Source: UBA2784 sp964494625
GTDB taxonomy: Bacteria; Pseudomonadota; Alphaproteobacteria; Micropepsales; Micropepsaceae
DNA length: 64,000 nt
NCBI GenBank assembly: GCA_964494625.1
Contig: CAZBRT010000002.1
Coordinates: 806,001-870,000, forward strand
Direction of reading: 5' to 3'
Shown here: positions 16,814-25,542 of the stretch, in pieces
Position numbering within the stretch: position 1 is the first letter of the stretch
How the letters are laid out: every line of letters starts with the position of its first letter
Position numbers and translations under genes: made by a program
The notes under the pieces: generated by a model
What the model was told of the DNA's origin: nothing
The model's input: the letters and a program-made list of their open reading frames with translations, nothing else
Database searches by the model: none

Positions 16814-18055
16814 CTACTCCGCTGCGCGCTTGAAGCTCGCGCCGGCGTGACGACCAAACTCAAGGCGGGCGATGGTACGGTTGTGCACTTCGTCCGGACC
16901 ATCGGCGAGGCGCAGGGTGCGGATGCCGGAGTACATTTTCGCAAGGCCGGGATCGCTGGTGACGCCCGCGCCACCCCAGGCCTGGATCGCATCGTCGATC
17001 ACCTGAAGCGCCATGCGGGGCGCTGCCACCTTGATCATCGCGATCTCGGTGCGGGCGACCTTGTTGCCGACCTTGTCCATCATGTCGGCAGCCTTGAGCG
17101 TCAGAAGGCGGCACATGTCGATATTGATGCGGGCTTCGGCGACGCGCTGTTCCCAGATCGAATGTTCGGAGATGCGCTTGCCGAAGGCCTCGCGCGCCAT
17201 CAGGCGCTTGCACATGGATTCAAGCGCGCGCTCGGCAACGCCGATGGTGCGCATGCAATGATGGATGCGGCCCGGCCCCAGCCGGCCCTGCGCGATCTCG
17301 AAACCGCGGCCCTCACCCAGGATGAGGTTCTCGGCGGGCACTTCCACGTCCTCGAAGAGGACTTCGGCGTGGCCGTGCGGCGCGTCATCAAAGCCGAAGA
17401 CCGGCAGCATGCGCACGACCTTCACGCCCTTGGCATCCATGGGGACGAGGATCTGCGATTGCTGGCGGTATTTGTCGGCATTCGGGTCCGTGCGGCCCAT
17501 GACGATCATGATCTTGCAGCGCGGATCACCGACCCCTGACGACCACCATTTGCGGCCGTTGACGACGTATTTGTCGCCCTTGCGTTCAATGCGGGTGCGG
17601 ATGTTGGAGGCGTCCGAAGAAGCAACTTCCGGCTCCGTCATGATGAAGGCCGAACGGATTTCGCCCGCCAGAAGGGGCTTCAGGTACTTCTCCTTCATCC
17701 AGTCGGCGCCGTAGCGCTCGATCACTTCCATGTTGCCGGTGTCAGGAGCCGAACAATTGAAGACCTCCGAGGCAAAGCCGACGCGGCCCATCAGCTCGGA
17801 GAGCGGCGCATATTCCAGATTGGTGAGCCCCGCGCCGTGGCTGCTTTCGGGCAGGAAGAGGTTCCAGAGGCCTGCGGCCTTCGCCTTTGCTTTCAGTTCT
17901 TCGACGATGGGCACGACGATCCATGGATCGCCCTTGGCGCGTGCCTCTTTCATCTGGGCGTCATAGACGGCCTCGGCCGGGTGAATGTAGCGGTCCATGA
18001 AATCGCTGACGCGGGCGATCCAGTCCTTCATCTTTGGCGTGTAGTCGAAGTTCAT
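16814..18055 (-). CDS. Acyl-CoA dehydrogenase family protein
   Basis: A 413-residue flavoenzyme. FAD/substrate segments are visible: FIMTEPEVASSDASNI (~137-152), VNGRKWWSSG, the C-terminal R..EFGKRI, ALQVIDDAIQAWGGAGVT and RLADGPDEVHNRTIAR. These match ACAD10/11-like bacterial acyl-CoA dehydrogenases rather than short-chain enzymes. It presumably introduces the alpha-beta double bond in an acyl-CoA and feeds the respiratory chain via ETF. The kinase-like partners of this subfamily are at 9724-11885. It is transcribed alone; repeat A1 follows its 3' end. Confidence 0.92.
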   Translation of the reverse strand: MNFDYTPKMKDWIARVSDFMDRYIHPAEAVYDAQMKEARAKGDPWIVVPIVEELKAKAKAAGLWNLFLPESSHGAGLTNLEYAPLSELMGRVGFASEVFNCSAPDTGNMEVIERYGADWMKEKYLKPLLAGEIRSAFIMTEPEVASSDASNIRTRIERKGDKYVVNGRKWWSSGVGDPRCKIMIVMGRTDPNADKYRQQSQILVPMDAKGVKVVRMLPVFGFDDAPHGHAEVLFEDVEVPAENLILGEGRGFEIAQGRLGPGRIHHCMRTIGVAERALESMCKRLMAREAFGKRISEHSIWEQRVAEARINIDMCRLLTLKAADMMDKVGNKVARTEIAMIKVAAPRMALQVIDDAIQAWGGAGVTSDPGLAKMYSGIRTLRLADGPDEVHNRTIARLEFGRHAGASFKRAAE

Positions 18056-18129
18056 GGCGAGGCGGTCCCTTGCTGGCGATGGCGATGCGCCATCCTAGAC
18101 CGCGTTTTGCGCCTGAGTCACCGGCTTAG

Positions 18130-18167
18130 ATCAAGAGCGGGGATCAAGAGCGGGGATCAAGAGCGGG
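18130..18167. repeat. 13-bp tandem repeat, about three units
   Basis: The unit ATCAAGAGCGGGG occurs at 18130 and 18143 exactly, and at 18156 with the last base changed. It lies between the tadA stop (18170) and the start of the acyl-CoA dehydrogenase (18055), both on the minus strand. It is probably slippage-generated and could vary between strains. No function is evident. Confidence 0.85.
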
Positions 18168-18169
18168 CC

Positions 18170-18604
18170 TCACGCCCGCCGGGCCCGGAAGAAATCCTTC
18201 AAGAGGACGGCCGATTCCGCTGCGCCCAGGCCCCGGCTTACCTCCGGCCTGTGGTGGCAGGTTTTCTGGCCAAAGAATTGGGGCCCATGGGCAATGGCCC
18301 CCATCTTGGGGTCGTCAGCCCCGTAAACGACCCGGGCAATGCGGGCAAAGGAGATGGCGCCTGCACACATGGCGCAGGGCTCCAGCGTCACATAAAGCGT
18401 CGTTCCCGGCAGCCGCTCATTGGCCAGGCGGGCGGCGGCTTCACGGATGACAAGCATTTCAGCGTGGGCCGAAGGATCATGATTGCCGATGGTGCGGTTG
18501 CCGTCGGCGGCCAGGACGCCACCCTCTGCATCGACCAGCACGGCACCGACCGGCACCTCGCCACGGGCCGAAGCCTTTTCGGCTTCGGCCAGGGCAAGCT
18601 GCAT
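18170..18604 (-). CDS. tadA: tRNA-specific adenosine deaminase
   Basis: A 144-residue zinc-dependent deaminase. The zinc ligand and catalytic pair H47-A-E49 and the PCAMC motif with C77 and C80 are intact, as is GEVPVGAVLVD near the N terminus. TadA converts A34 of tRNA-Arg(ACG) to inosine. The length suits TadA. A riboflavin-type or cytosine deaminase is less likely because of the GEVPVGA and DPKMGA(I) segments. A short tandem repeat lies just past its stop. The neighbouring secreted-protein gene upstream is on the same strand, 33 bases away. Confidence 0.9.
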   Translation of the reverse strand: MQLALAEAEKASARGEVPVGAVLVDAEGGVLAADGNRTIGNHDPSAHAEMLVIREAAARLANERLPGTTLYVTLEPCAMCAGAISFARIARVVYGADDPKMGAIAHGPQFFGQKTCHHRPEVSRGLGAAESAVLLKDFFRARRA

Positions 18605-18637
18605 GAAACGGGTGTCGTCGCGGGTCAGGCGTGGCCC

Positions 18638-19207
18638 TTAGAGCGAGGTGACTTCAAAGAAGGGCAGCACGACCCCGCCTTCATTGACGAGGCAGGTTTG
18701 GGTCGTTGAATCCTTGGCGTAGCAGAGCGCCGGTGCGTTCAGCGCCTTCAAGCGGTCGTATTCCTCCACGCCACCGCTGGGATACGTCACCATCGGCGAA
18801 TCCGAGGGCGGGGCGGCCGACGACTGGAACACGGTCACCTGCGTGAGTCCCTCAAGAACCGTCGCCAACCCTTCGGGAGACAGGGGTGACATCTGGTGAC
18901 CCGTGTCATAGTCGAAGGCGACCAGCATGCCGGCCTCACTTGCAACGAGTCCGCCATTGGGTGCGTGGATGGTCACCACAATGGTCGCAAACACGCAGTT
19001 GGGGCCTTCGCCGGCATTGGGTGCAATCGTGTCGCCGCCCGGTGCGATGGGCGATGGAATCGATGTCACCGTCACGATGTCCTTCTGGCCCGGCGTCGAG
19101 AATTCAACTTCGGCCGTGCGGGACATACTGCACGGATCAGCCTCGGCGGCCTGAACCGGCGCGATGGCAGCAAAGACAGTCAGAAAGGAAGCAACGAGCA
19201 AACGCAT
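18638..19207 (-). CDS. Secreted four-cysteine protein, family member 1
   Basis: A 189-residue protein with a clear Sec signal peptide (hydrophobic core ~3-18, cleavage probably after AEA) and a GGGGG ribosome-binding site before ATG. I do not recognise a domain. The mature part has four cysteines: one just after the signal (DPC), one in NCVFA, one in ALCYAKD and one in QTCLV, spaced like those of the proteins at 19371, 19840 and 48010. The C-terminal block EYDRLKALNAPALCY...TCL aligns best. It is the most divergent of the four copies; the LPxW motif of the others is missing. It is divergently transcribed from member 2. Periplasmic location is inferred. Confidence 0.72.
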   Translation of the reverse strand: MRLLVASFLTVFAAIAPVQAAEADPCSMSRTAEVEFSTPGQKDIVTVTSIPSPIAPGGDTIAPNAGEGPNCVFATIVVTIHAPNGGLVASEAGMLVAFDYDTGHQMSPLSPEGLATVLEGLTQVTVFQSSAAPPSDSPMVTYPSGGVEEYDRLKALNAPALCYAKDSTTQTCLVNEGGVVLPFFEVTSL

Positions 19208-19370
19208 TGAAAACCCCCAAAATGAACGCCGGTTCAGCTATCCGAACCGGCTGCGGCGGCAATCCTAGTTCAGGGGGCGCCAAACGAAAACACTTGAAAT
19301 TACCGCAATCCGCATCAAGTTTGCGCCGTGCCGCTTTCCGGCTGTTCCTGATCCGAGGGGAAGATTTTTC

Positions 19371-19925
19371 ATGTCACGCTTTTTTGCCATTCTTGCCGCT
19401 GCTGCGTCCCTATCAATGTTTGCTGCCGCACCGGCTTTTGCCGATGACTGCAACGCGCGCTATGCCAGCGCATGGGAACCGGGCAACGGGCAGACCTACA
19501 TGATCGAAGCGATCACCGATGGCTCCACCTGCGACCAGGCGATTGCCGCTTTTGTCGTGCGCGGACCGGATGGTGCACCGCTCTATTACAATATCTATCA
19601 GGCCAATCAGGTGATGCTGCTTGCCGGGCAGCCAACGAAGTCCGACATGGAGGCGGCCCTTTTCCAGTGGACGATGCAGGATGCTGGCGCCGATGGCGTT
19701 GCCAATACGGGATCGCTGCCCGCGTGGCAGGCGGGCGGTGAATCGCCCGATGCGGGCGAGTTTCCGTTCTATCCCGACATGGCGGTCGACCAGACCTATT
19801 ACGAGCAGCTGCGCGCCGCCAAGGCGCCGATGATCTGCTATGTGCAGGGCATGGAAAGCTTGGCATGCCTTGCCCTTTACGAGGGAGGCCTTGTCATGGT
19901 CGGGGTGCAGACGTTTCCCGGTTGA
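19371..19925 (+). CDS. Secreted four-cysteine LPxW protein, family member 2
   Basis: A 184-residue protein with a Sec signal peptide (residues ~1-24, AFA before DDC). The mature protein has the full pattern of this family: DCN at the new N terminus, TCDQA, a PDG turn, the MLLAGQPTKSDME segment, SLPAWQ, then YYEQLRAAKAPMICYVQGMESLACLAL and the ending QTFPG. Four cysteines suggest two disulfides in the periplasm. I know of no function. Member 4 at 48010 is the closest relative, sharing QGMES.AC and the QTFPG ending. The next family member begins in another frame right after its stop. Confidence 0.75.
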   Translation: MSRFFAILAAAASLSMFAAAPAFADDCNARYASAWEPGNGQTYMIEAITDGSTCDQAIAAFVVRGPDGAPLYYNIYQANQVMLLAGQPTKSDMEAALFQWTMQDAGADGVANTGSLPAWQAGGESPDAGEFPFYPDMAVDQTYYEQLRAAKAPMICYVQGMESLACLALYEGGLVMVGVQTFPG

Positions 19926-20397
19926 GGCACCCCTCCCCACCCCGGACTGCAATGCGACGGCGGATGCGCCATGGCATTCTGCCGGGGACTTGTATGCGGT
20001 TCACGTCGAAACGCGCGGGCCAAGTTGCGGCGAAGCATCGCTGCTCCTGACCCTGACCGGTCCTGACGGCACCGTTCTCTATCGACTTGAGACCGGTGCT
20101 GCGGCGATCCGGACGCTTTACGGCGTACCGGGTGCGCGCGAAATGCAGGCAGAGCTTGAAAGCCTGATCGACCAGCGGCACCCGAAGCCGCAGCGTTCGG
20201 GCGAGCTGCCCGTCTGGCCGCGTGATGATTTGCGGCCAGATGGCTTTGAGCCCGCAATCGACCGCGCGGCTTACGAAGCGGCAAGGGCGGATGATCTTGC
20301 CCTCTTCTGTCACGCCTATGCGCCGCGGACGCAGACATGCGTGCTGCTGGTCGCGCCCGCCCAAGCCGCCGTCATCGGACGCCGGTTACTGGAGTGA
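19840..20397 (+). CDS. Four-cysteine LPxW protein, family member 3, lacking its own signal peptide
   Basis: An open frame in the +1 frame relative to member 2. Family similarity begins only past the member 2 stop: PDCNATADAPW, SCGEA, PDG, TLYGVPGAREMQAEL, ELPVW, then YEAARADDLALFCH...QTCVLLV, with all four cysteines. Upstream of that, possible starts (ATG 19840, TTG 19891) give no signal peptide and overlap member 2. It could be a coupled cytoplasmic protein, a decaying copy, or the second half of a fusion reached by a one-base frameshift near TTTCCCGGTTGA. The coding region after ~19926 is well supported; the start is not. Confidence 0.6.
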   Translation: MCRAWKAWHALPFTREALSWSGCRRFPVEAPLPTPDCNATADAPWHSAGDLYAVHVETRGPSCGEASLLLTLTGPDGTVLYRLETGAAAIRTLYGVPGAREMQAELESLIDQRHPKPQRSGELPVWPRDDLRPDGFEPAIDRAAYEAARADDLALFCHAYAPRTQTCVLLVAPAQAAVIGRRLLE

Positions 20398-20424
20398 TTG
20401 CCCGAAGCCTGATAGGAACCGGCA

Positions 20425-21273
20425 ATGGCTCAAGACAAGACTTCAAGAAAGCCCGGCTGGTCGCCGACTGCGCCGGTTTCTCCCACCACCGAAGAAGCGG
20501 CGGGCGCTGAGCGCATTGCCAAGGTGCTGGCGCGCGCGGGCGTGTGTTCGCGGCGTGACGGCGAGAAACTCGTCGCCGAGGGTCGCGTGCGCGTCAACGG
20601 ACGGGTGGTCGCAACACCAGCGGAAAAAGTGCTGCCGGGCGATCTCATCACGGTTGATGAAGCGACGGTTGCCAAGCCGGAGGCGACACGGCTCTGGCGC
20701 TATCACAAGCCGCCGGGCCTTGTGACCACGCACAAGGATCCGGAAGAGCGTCCCACGGTCTTTGCCAATCTGCCTGCAGGCATGCCGCGCGTGGTGTCTG
20801 TCGGGCGGCTTGATTTCAATTCCGAGGGGCTCATCCTTCTCACCAATGACGGCGCCTTGTCGCGGCACCTTGAACTGCCTTCCACGCAATGGACGCGGCG
20901 CTATCGCGTGCGGCTGTTCGGGAATGTGACGCAGGCCGATCTCGACAGGCTTGCCAAGGGTGTCACCATCGACGGCGTCTCCTATGGTCCCGTTGAAGCG
21001 CAGCTGGAGCGCGCCAAGGGCAGCTACGCCTGGGCGATGATCACGCTGCGCGAAGGCAAGAACCGCGAGATCAAGCGGCTGATGGAGTGGCTGGGCTTCA
21101 GGGTCGCGCGCCTTATCCGCATTTCCTATGGCCCGTTCCAGCTGGGACAGCTTGAGGCGGGCGAGGTTGAAGAAGTCCCGGGCAAGGTCTTGCGCGAGCA
21201 GCTTGGCCTTGGCGGCAAGCCGCAACCCAGACCGCAACCCAAATCACAGGCCAAAGCGAAGCAGGGCGCGTGA
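20425..21273 (+). CDS. rluB: RluB-type 23S rRNA pseudouridine synthase
   Basis: A 282-residue protein with an N-terminal S4 RNA-binding domain (RIAKVLARAGVCSRRDGEKLV...VRVNG, ~30-80) and a RsuA/RluB-type catalytic domain containing VGRLDFNSEGLILLTNDG, whose Asp is the catalytic residue, and GKNREIKRLMEWLGF. It probably modifies U2605 in 23S rRNA; RluE/RluF/RsuA relatives make the exact site uncertain. A basic tail of ~25 lysine/proline/glutamine-rich residues follows. It is coupled to rsmD. Confidence 0.88.
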   Translation: MAQDKTSRKPGWSPTAPVSPTTEEAAGAERIAKVLARAGVCSRRDGEKLVAEGRVRVNGRVVATPAEKVLPGDLITVDEATVAKPEATRLWRYHKPPGLVTTHKDPEERPTVFANLPAGMPRVVSVGRLDFNSEGLILLTNDGALSRHLELPSTQWTRRYRVRLFGNVTQADLDRLAKGVTIDGVSYGPVEAQLERAKGSYAWAMITLREGKNREIKRLMEWLGFRVARLIRISYGPFQLGQLEAGEVEEVPGKVLREQLGLGGKPQPRPQPKSQAKAKQGA

Positions 21274-21278
21274 CCTCC

Positions 21279-21845
21279 ATGCGGATTGTGGGTGGCGATT
21301 GGCGCGGGCGCGCGCTGGAGGGACCGGCAGACAAGTCCGTGCGTCCCACATCCGACCGGGTGCGCGAGGCCCTGTTCAACATTCTGGCGCACAATGATTT
21401 TGGTGCCTTCACGCTTGAAGGCGCGCGGGTGATTGACCTCTTTGCGGGCACGGGCGCGCTGGCGCTGGAAGCCTTGTCGCGCGGTGCGCGCTTTGCGCTT
21501 CTGGTCGATGACAGCGTGGAAAGCCGCGCCATCATCCGCCGCAATGTGGAAACGCTGATGGCAACGGGCGTCACCAAAATCTGGCGGCGTGATGCGGCAG
21601 ACCTAGGCCCCATGCCGGGCAATGCGGGCGGCGCGTTCGACCTTGCATTTCTTGATCCGCCTTATCGCAAGGGATTGCTCGTGCCAGCGCTTGCGAGCCT
21701 CAAATCAGGCGGCTGGCTCTCATCCGATGCGGTCATCGTGTGCGAGATGGCGGCAGATGAACCCTTCGACGGCGCACCCGGCTATAAGCTTGCCGATGAA
21801 CGTGCGTGGGGCGAAACCAAAGCCGCGATCCTGCGGGTGGGGTGA
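21279..21845 (+). CDS. rsmD: 16S rRNA (guanine(966)-N(2))-methyltransferase
   Basis: About 188 residues from ATG 21279 (MRIVGGDWRGR, the standard RsmD opening); GTG 21270 overlapping the rluB stop is an alternative. The SAM-binding motif VIDLFAGTGALALEALSRGA and the catalytic LDPPYRKG (an N-methyltransferase DPPY motif) are present. It methylates G966 in the 30S subunit. Together with rluB it forms a small rRNA-modification operon. Confidence 0.94.
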   Translation: MRIVGGDWRGRALEGPADKSVRPTSDRVREALFNILAHNDFGAFTLEGARVIDLFAGTGALALEALSRGARFALLVDDSVESRAIIRRNVETLMATGVTKIWRRDAADLGPMPGNAGGAFDLAFLDPPYRKGLLVPALASLKSGGWLSSDAVIVCEMAADEPFDGAPGYKLADERAWGETKAAILRVG

Positions 21846-21852
21846 AGGCGGG

Positions 21853-22332
21853 CTAAACGCCTCCCCCATGCTGAGCCTTCGCCGAAGCACGCAACAGGCG
21901 TGCAAGGCGCTTCAGCCGCCAAGCTTGCGCGAGCCATGCAAAAGGCCCAAGCAGCGTCGCGCGCCAGCCTGTCATCTCCAGCGTCTCTTCGATGTTGGTG
22001 CGGCCGGATGCGTGAGGCGACAGGCGCAGGACGCGGCGTTGCGCGATACCGCGCGCGCGGCTCTTGATTTCCAGCGCATAGAAGCGGCTGCCCGGCTCAT
22101 GAACCGGGCGGGAGATTTGCCAGATGCGTGTGCCCAGCGGCAGAAGTCCAAAGAGCCTCACGCGGATGGCGGTTGGCCCGTCATGCAACAATTCGGCAAA
22201 ACGCGCATGGCCGTCGGCGGGCGCGAGATTGAGGAACGGCCGCGCGATCGCGACATGGGTTTCAGGCGCCTGCAAGGCCGCCCATACCGCCTCGGGCGGG
22301 CCATCCACAACACAGTTTCGCACACAACGCAT
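21853..22332 (-). CDS. SRPBCC-like protein of unknown function
   Basis: A 159-residue protein with the alternation expected of a START/SRPBCC fold: an N-terminal VVDGPPEAVWAALQAPET segment, a central GLLPLGTRIW, and beta strands around ALEIKSRARGIAQRRVLRL. I do not recognise a named family. It starts 9 bases after the mutL stop, so it is probably the last gene of the pgi-mutL transcript. A CTGAGCCTTCGCCGAAG stretch at 21871-21887, inside its 3' end, resembles one arm of repeat C, suggesting a repeat has become part of the coding tail. Confidence 0.65.
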   Translation of the reverse strand: MRCVRNCVVDGPPEAVWAALQAPETHVAIARPFLNLAPADGHARFAELLHDGPTAIRVRLFGLLPLGTRIWQISRPVHEPGSRFYALEIKSRARGIAQRRVLRLSPHASGRTNIEETLEMTGWRATLLGPFAWLAQAWRLKRLARLLRASAKAQHGGGV

Positions 22333-22341
22333 GGGCTACGC

Positions 22342-24165
22342 CTATTTGCGGCCGAACAACCGCTCGATGTCATTGAGGCTGAGGCGGATATAGGTCGGTC
22401 GGCCATGATTGCACTGGCCGCTGCCCGGCGTCTGTTCCATCTCGCGCAGGAGCGCGTTCATTTCCTCCGTGCGCAGCACCCGGCCCGCGCGCACGCTGCC
22501 GTGGCACGCCATGGTGCCGCAAACCTGATCCAGGCGCTCGCGCAGGGAAAGTGTTTCGTCGAGTTCCGCAAGCTCGGCGGCAAGGTCACGCAGGAGCCCT
22601 GCCACATCCGTCTTGCCGAGAAGGGCGGGCACTTCACGCACCGCGAGTGCATGGCCACCGAAGGGTTCGATCACGAGACCAAGTGCTGCGAGTTCATCGG
22701 CCCGCGCGGCCAGACGTTCGGCATCTTCGGCATCAAGCTCCACGATTTCGGGCACAAGCAGGATCTGGCGCGCGACGCCGCCCGACAGCACCATGCGCTT
22801 CAGCCGCTCGTGGGTCAGGCGTTCGTGGGCCGCGTGCTGATCGACAATGACAAGGCCATTGTCTGTCTCGGCAACAATATAGGTGTTGTGAAGCTGGCCG
22901 CGCGCTACGCCCAGGGGGAACTGCCCGGTTGCGGGAACGGGAGACTGAACTTGTTCGGCCGTGCGGGCTGCAGGCGCAAAACCGGCGGCAATCATCTCGC
23001 GCGCCATCGGGGCTGCGATGAAGGCCGTTGCCGGTGTGGCCATGGCGTCCGCGAAGCTCGCCTGGGAGGCGGGAGCTGGCGAGGATGCAACATCGCGCGC
23101 CAGCGCCTTCAGCGCCGCCTCGCTGACATGGGTTGAGGCCTTGAAGCCCGCGCGCGCAATCGCCGTTTTCAGGCCGCTTACGATCAGGCCGCGCACCAGG
23201 CTTGCATCGCGGAAGCGGACTTCCGTCTTGGCAGGATGCACATTCACATCGACCGCACGCGCGGGCAGTTCGACAAAAAGCGCAAGGCAGGGATGACGGT
23301 CGCGCGCCAGCACATCGGCATAGGCGCCGCGAACGGCGCCCACGATCAGCTTGTCCCGCACCGGGCGGCCGTTGACGAAGAGGAACTGCATCTGCGCATT
23401 GCCGCGATTATAGGTCGGCAGACCCGCAAACCCCGTCACCGAGATGCCCTCGCGGGCGGCGACCACCGGCATGGCGTTATCGCGGAACTCGCGCCCCATA
23501 ATGGCGGCAAGGCGCGCAAGCCGGCCGACATCGTCGTCGCTGCCGGCTGCAAGGTTCAAGACTTCGCGGCCCTCGTCGGTCAGGACAAAGGCGACATCCG
23601 GGCGCGCCATGGCCAGCCTGCGTACGACATCGGCAACCGCCATTGATTCCGTGCGCTGTGACTTGAGGAATTTGAGGCGCGCGGGCGTTGCGTGGAAGAG
23701 ATCGCGCACTTCGATGCGGGTGCCCGACATTTCCCTGTGGCCAAACGCCGCCGGTGCAACAGCTGAAACCGTGCCGCCTTCCACCATGATGCGATGGGCG
23801 GTGTCGGCGCCCTTCACGCGGCTCGTGATGGTCATGCGCGCAACGGCACCGATGGATGGCAGCGCCTCGCCGCGAAAACCCATGGTGGCAATGGCGGTCA
23901 GGTCGTCGCCCCCCTCGCCCACCGGCATTTTGGAGGTCGCATGGCGTTCGACGCAAAGCGCCAGCTCGTCCGCATCCATGCCGTTGCCATCGTCGGAGAC
24001 GATTACTGCGGCAAGACCACCGCCCTCGAGCGCGATGGTGATGCGATGGCCACCGGCATCAAGCGCGTTCTCGACAAGCTCCTTGACCGCGCTGGCTGGC
24101 CGCTCCACCACCTCGCCCGCGGCGATGCGGTTGACGGTGCCTTCGCTCAGGCGGCGGATTTTCAC
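22342..24165 (-). CDS. mutL: DNA mismatch repair protein MutL with endonuclease motif
   Basis: About 607 residues from GTG 24165, chosen because GGAGG lies 6 bases upstream and VKIRRLSEGTVNRIAAGEV is the standard start; a longer frame to 24237 overlaps pgi. The GHKL ATPase motifs ENALDAG, DDGNGMD and TMGFRGEAL are intact. The C-terminal domain carries DQHAAHERLTHE, matching the DQHA(X)2E(X)4E nuclease motif, plus ACHGSVRAG and NHGRPT. It should therefore nick DNA itself, as in bacteria without MutH. It begins one base after pgi stops. Confidence 0.96.
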   Translation of the reverse strand: MKIRRLSEGTVNRIAAGEVVERPASAVKELVENALDAGGHRITIALEGGGLAAVIVSDDGNGMDADELALCVERHATSKMPVGEGGDDLTAIATMGFRGEALPSIGAVARMTITSRVKGADTAHRIMVEGGTVSAVAPAAFGHREMSGTRIEVRDLFHATPARLKFLKSQRTESMAVADVVRRLAMARPDVAFVLTDEGREVLNLAAGSDDDVGRLARLAAIMGREFRDNAMPVVAAREGISVTGFAGLPTYNRGNAQMQFLFVNGRPVRDKLIVGAVRGAYADVLARDRHPCLALFVELPARAVDVNVHPAKTEVRFRDASLVRGLIVSGLKTAIARAGFKASTHVSEAALKALARDVASSPAPASQASFADAMATPATAFIAAPMAREMIAAGFAPAARTAEQVQSPVPATGQFPLGVARGQLHNTYIVAETDNGLVIVDQHAAHERLTHERLKRMVLSGGVARQILLVPEIVELDAEDAERLAARADELAALGLVIEPFGGHALAVREVPALLGKTDVAGLLRDLAAELAELDETLSLRERLDQVCGTMACHGSVRAGRVLRTEEMNALLREMEQTPGSGQCNHGRPTYIRLSLNDIERLFGRK

Positions 24166-24166
24166 T

Positions 24167-25453
24167 TCACCCCTCCGCGAGATATTTGCGGGCAAGGGCC
24201 TTGCCCTCTTCGACCGCAGGCTGGCCGAAGGGATCAACGCCTGCCAGTTCGCAGGTCAGGATCACTTCCAGCATGAAGTGCATGAAAAGGGCGCCGAGCG
24301 CTTGCGCGTCGTGCTGCACCGGCTTGAGGATGCGCACGGGCCGGCCACGACGGGCCAGCGTTTCGGCAGTCGCACGGAATTGCGCGGCGACAAGGCGTTC
24401 GGGGCCTTCGCCCGGCTGCAACACGATGCCCGCACGCGCTGCCAGCTTCTCGTCGAGGGCGACCGCACCCTTGCTGCATCCGTCAATCATGGTGATGAAG
24501 CGCCCGGCCGGACCATCGAGATAGAGCTGCAACTGGCTGTGCTGGTCGACAGGACCAAGCGCGCAGGCCGCTGCCACGCCCTTGCCGTGTTTGCCGATGC
24601 TTTCGGCGAAAAGTTGCCGCCACCAATGCGCCAGACGTTCGTAACGGTCGCCATAGGGCCACATCAGGAATTCGCGGATCGTTCCGCTCTCCAGCGCTGC
24701 CGCAGCGTGGGCAGCACCCTGGACAGCACGAAGATCGACGCTCTCAAAGCTCTCCCAACCGGCAAGCGCGCCATCGCGCAGCTTTGCGGGATCAAGGCCG
24801 AACAGGATCGCCGGCACCATGCCGACCAATGTGAGCACCGCAAAGCGCCCACCCACGCCCGTATCATGCTCGAGCACCGGCGCATTGATCGTGGTTGCAA
24901 GGCGACGCAGCGGGTTATCCGTCGGCTCGGTGATTGCCAGCACATGGGCAGCGGGATCAAGGCCGCGCGCCTTCAGCGCATGGGAAGCCGCCAAGGTCTG
25001 CAGCAGCGTTTCAGCCGTGCCGCCGGATTTGGAGACGACCAGAAAGCGCGTGCGCTTGAGGTCGAGCGTCTCAAAGGCGCGGCGCAGCGATTGGGCGTCC
25101 AGATTGTCGAAGGCATGAAAGGCCAAGCCGTTGACGCGACCATCCGTGCCCGGCATGCGCCAACCGGCAAATTGGGCAATCGCCTGCGCCCCGAGGCTGG
25201 AGCCACCGACACCAAAGAGGCAGATCGCGTCGGCGCCTTCGGCAAAGCGGTCAACAGAAGCGCGTGCCAGCACCAGATCGTCACGCCGTCTGACGGAGGC
25301 GATGATCGACGCAAGACCATGGCTTTTGTCAGCCGAAAGGCGGCGTGCGGCCTCAGCCGCCCGCGTGCTGCAGGCGCCGAATTGCGCACGGATGGCGCTG
25401 CCATCCGCCCCGGCAAAGGCGTGCGTCATGTCCTGCTGAAAGAGACCCGTCAT
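24167..25453 (-). CDS. pgi: Glucose-6-phosphate isomerase, short alphaproteobacterial type
   Basis: About 428 residues from ATG 25453, where a GTGGGGG ribosome site precedes MTGLFQQDM; ATG 25480 in frame is possible. The sugar-phosphate isomerase segments are visible: LFGVGGSSLGAQAIAQF, VVSKSGGTAETLLQ, and the C-terminal GVDPFGQPAVEEGK. It interconverts glucose 6-phosphate and fructose 6-phosphate. It is shorter than the enterobacterial enzyme (~550 residues), as is usual in this class. It is tightly coupled to mutL, an arrangement of convenience rather than of function. Confidence 0.92.
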   Translation of the reverse strand: MTGLFQQDMTHAFAGADGSAIRAQFGACSTRAAEAARRLSADKSHGLASIIASVRRRDDLVLARASVDRFAEGADAICLFGVGGSSLGAQAIAQFAGWRMPGTDGRVNGLAFHAFDNLDAQSLRRAFETLDLKRTRFLVVSKSGGTAETLLQTLAASHALKARGLDPAAHVLAITEPTDNPLRRLATTINAPVLEHDTGVGGRFAVLTLVGMVPAILFGLDPAKLRDGALAGWESFESVDLRAVQGAAHAAAALESGTIREFLMWPYGDRYERLAHWWRQLFAESIGKHGKGVAAACALGPVDQHSQLQLYLDGPAGRFITMIDGCSKGAVALDEKLAARAGIVLQPGEGPERLVAAQFRATAETLARRGRPVRILKPVQHDAQALGALFMHFMLEVILTCELAGVDPFGQPAVEEGKALARKYLAEG

Positions 25454-25542
25454 GCCCCCACTTATCCGGGTGCGGGTCACGCAAAGTCAACCGCCGCCGC
25501 AGTCTTTGGTTACAGACCCCGGACCTTGGATAACCCCCTGGC

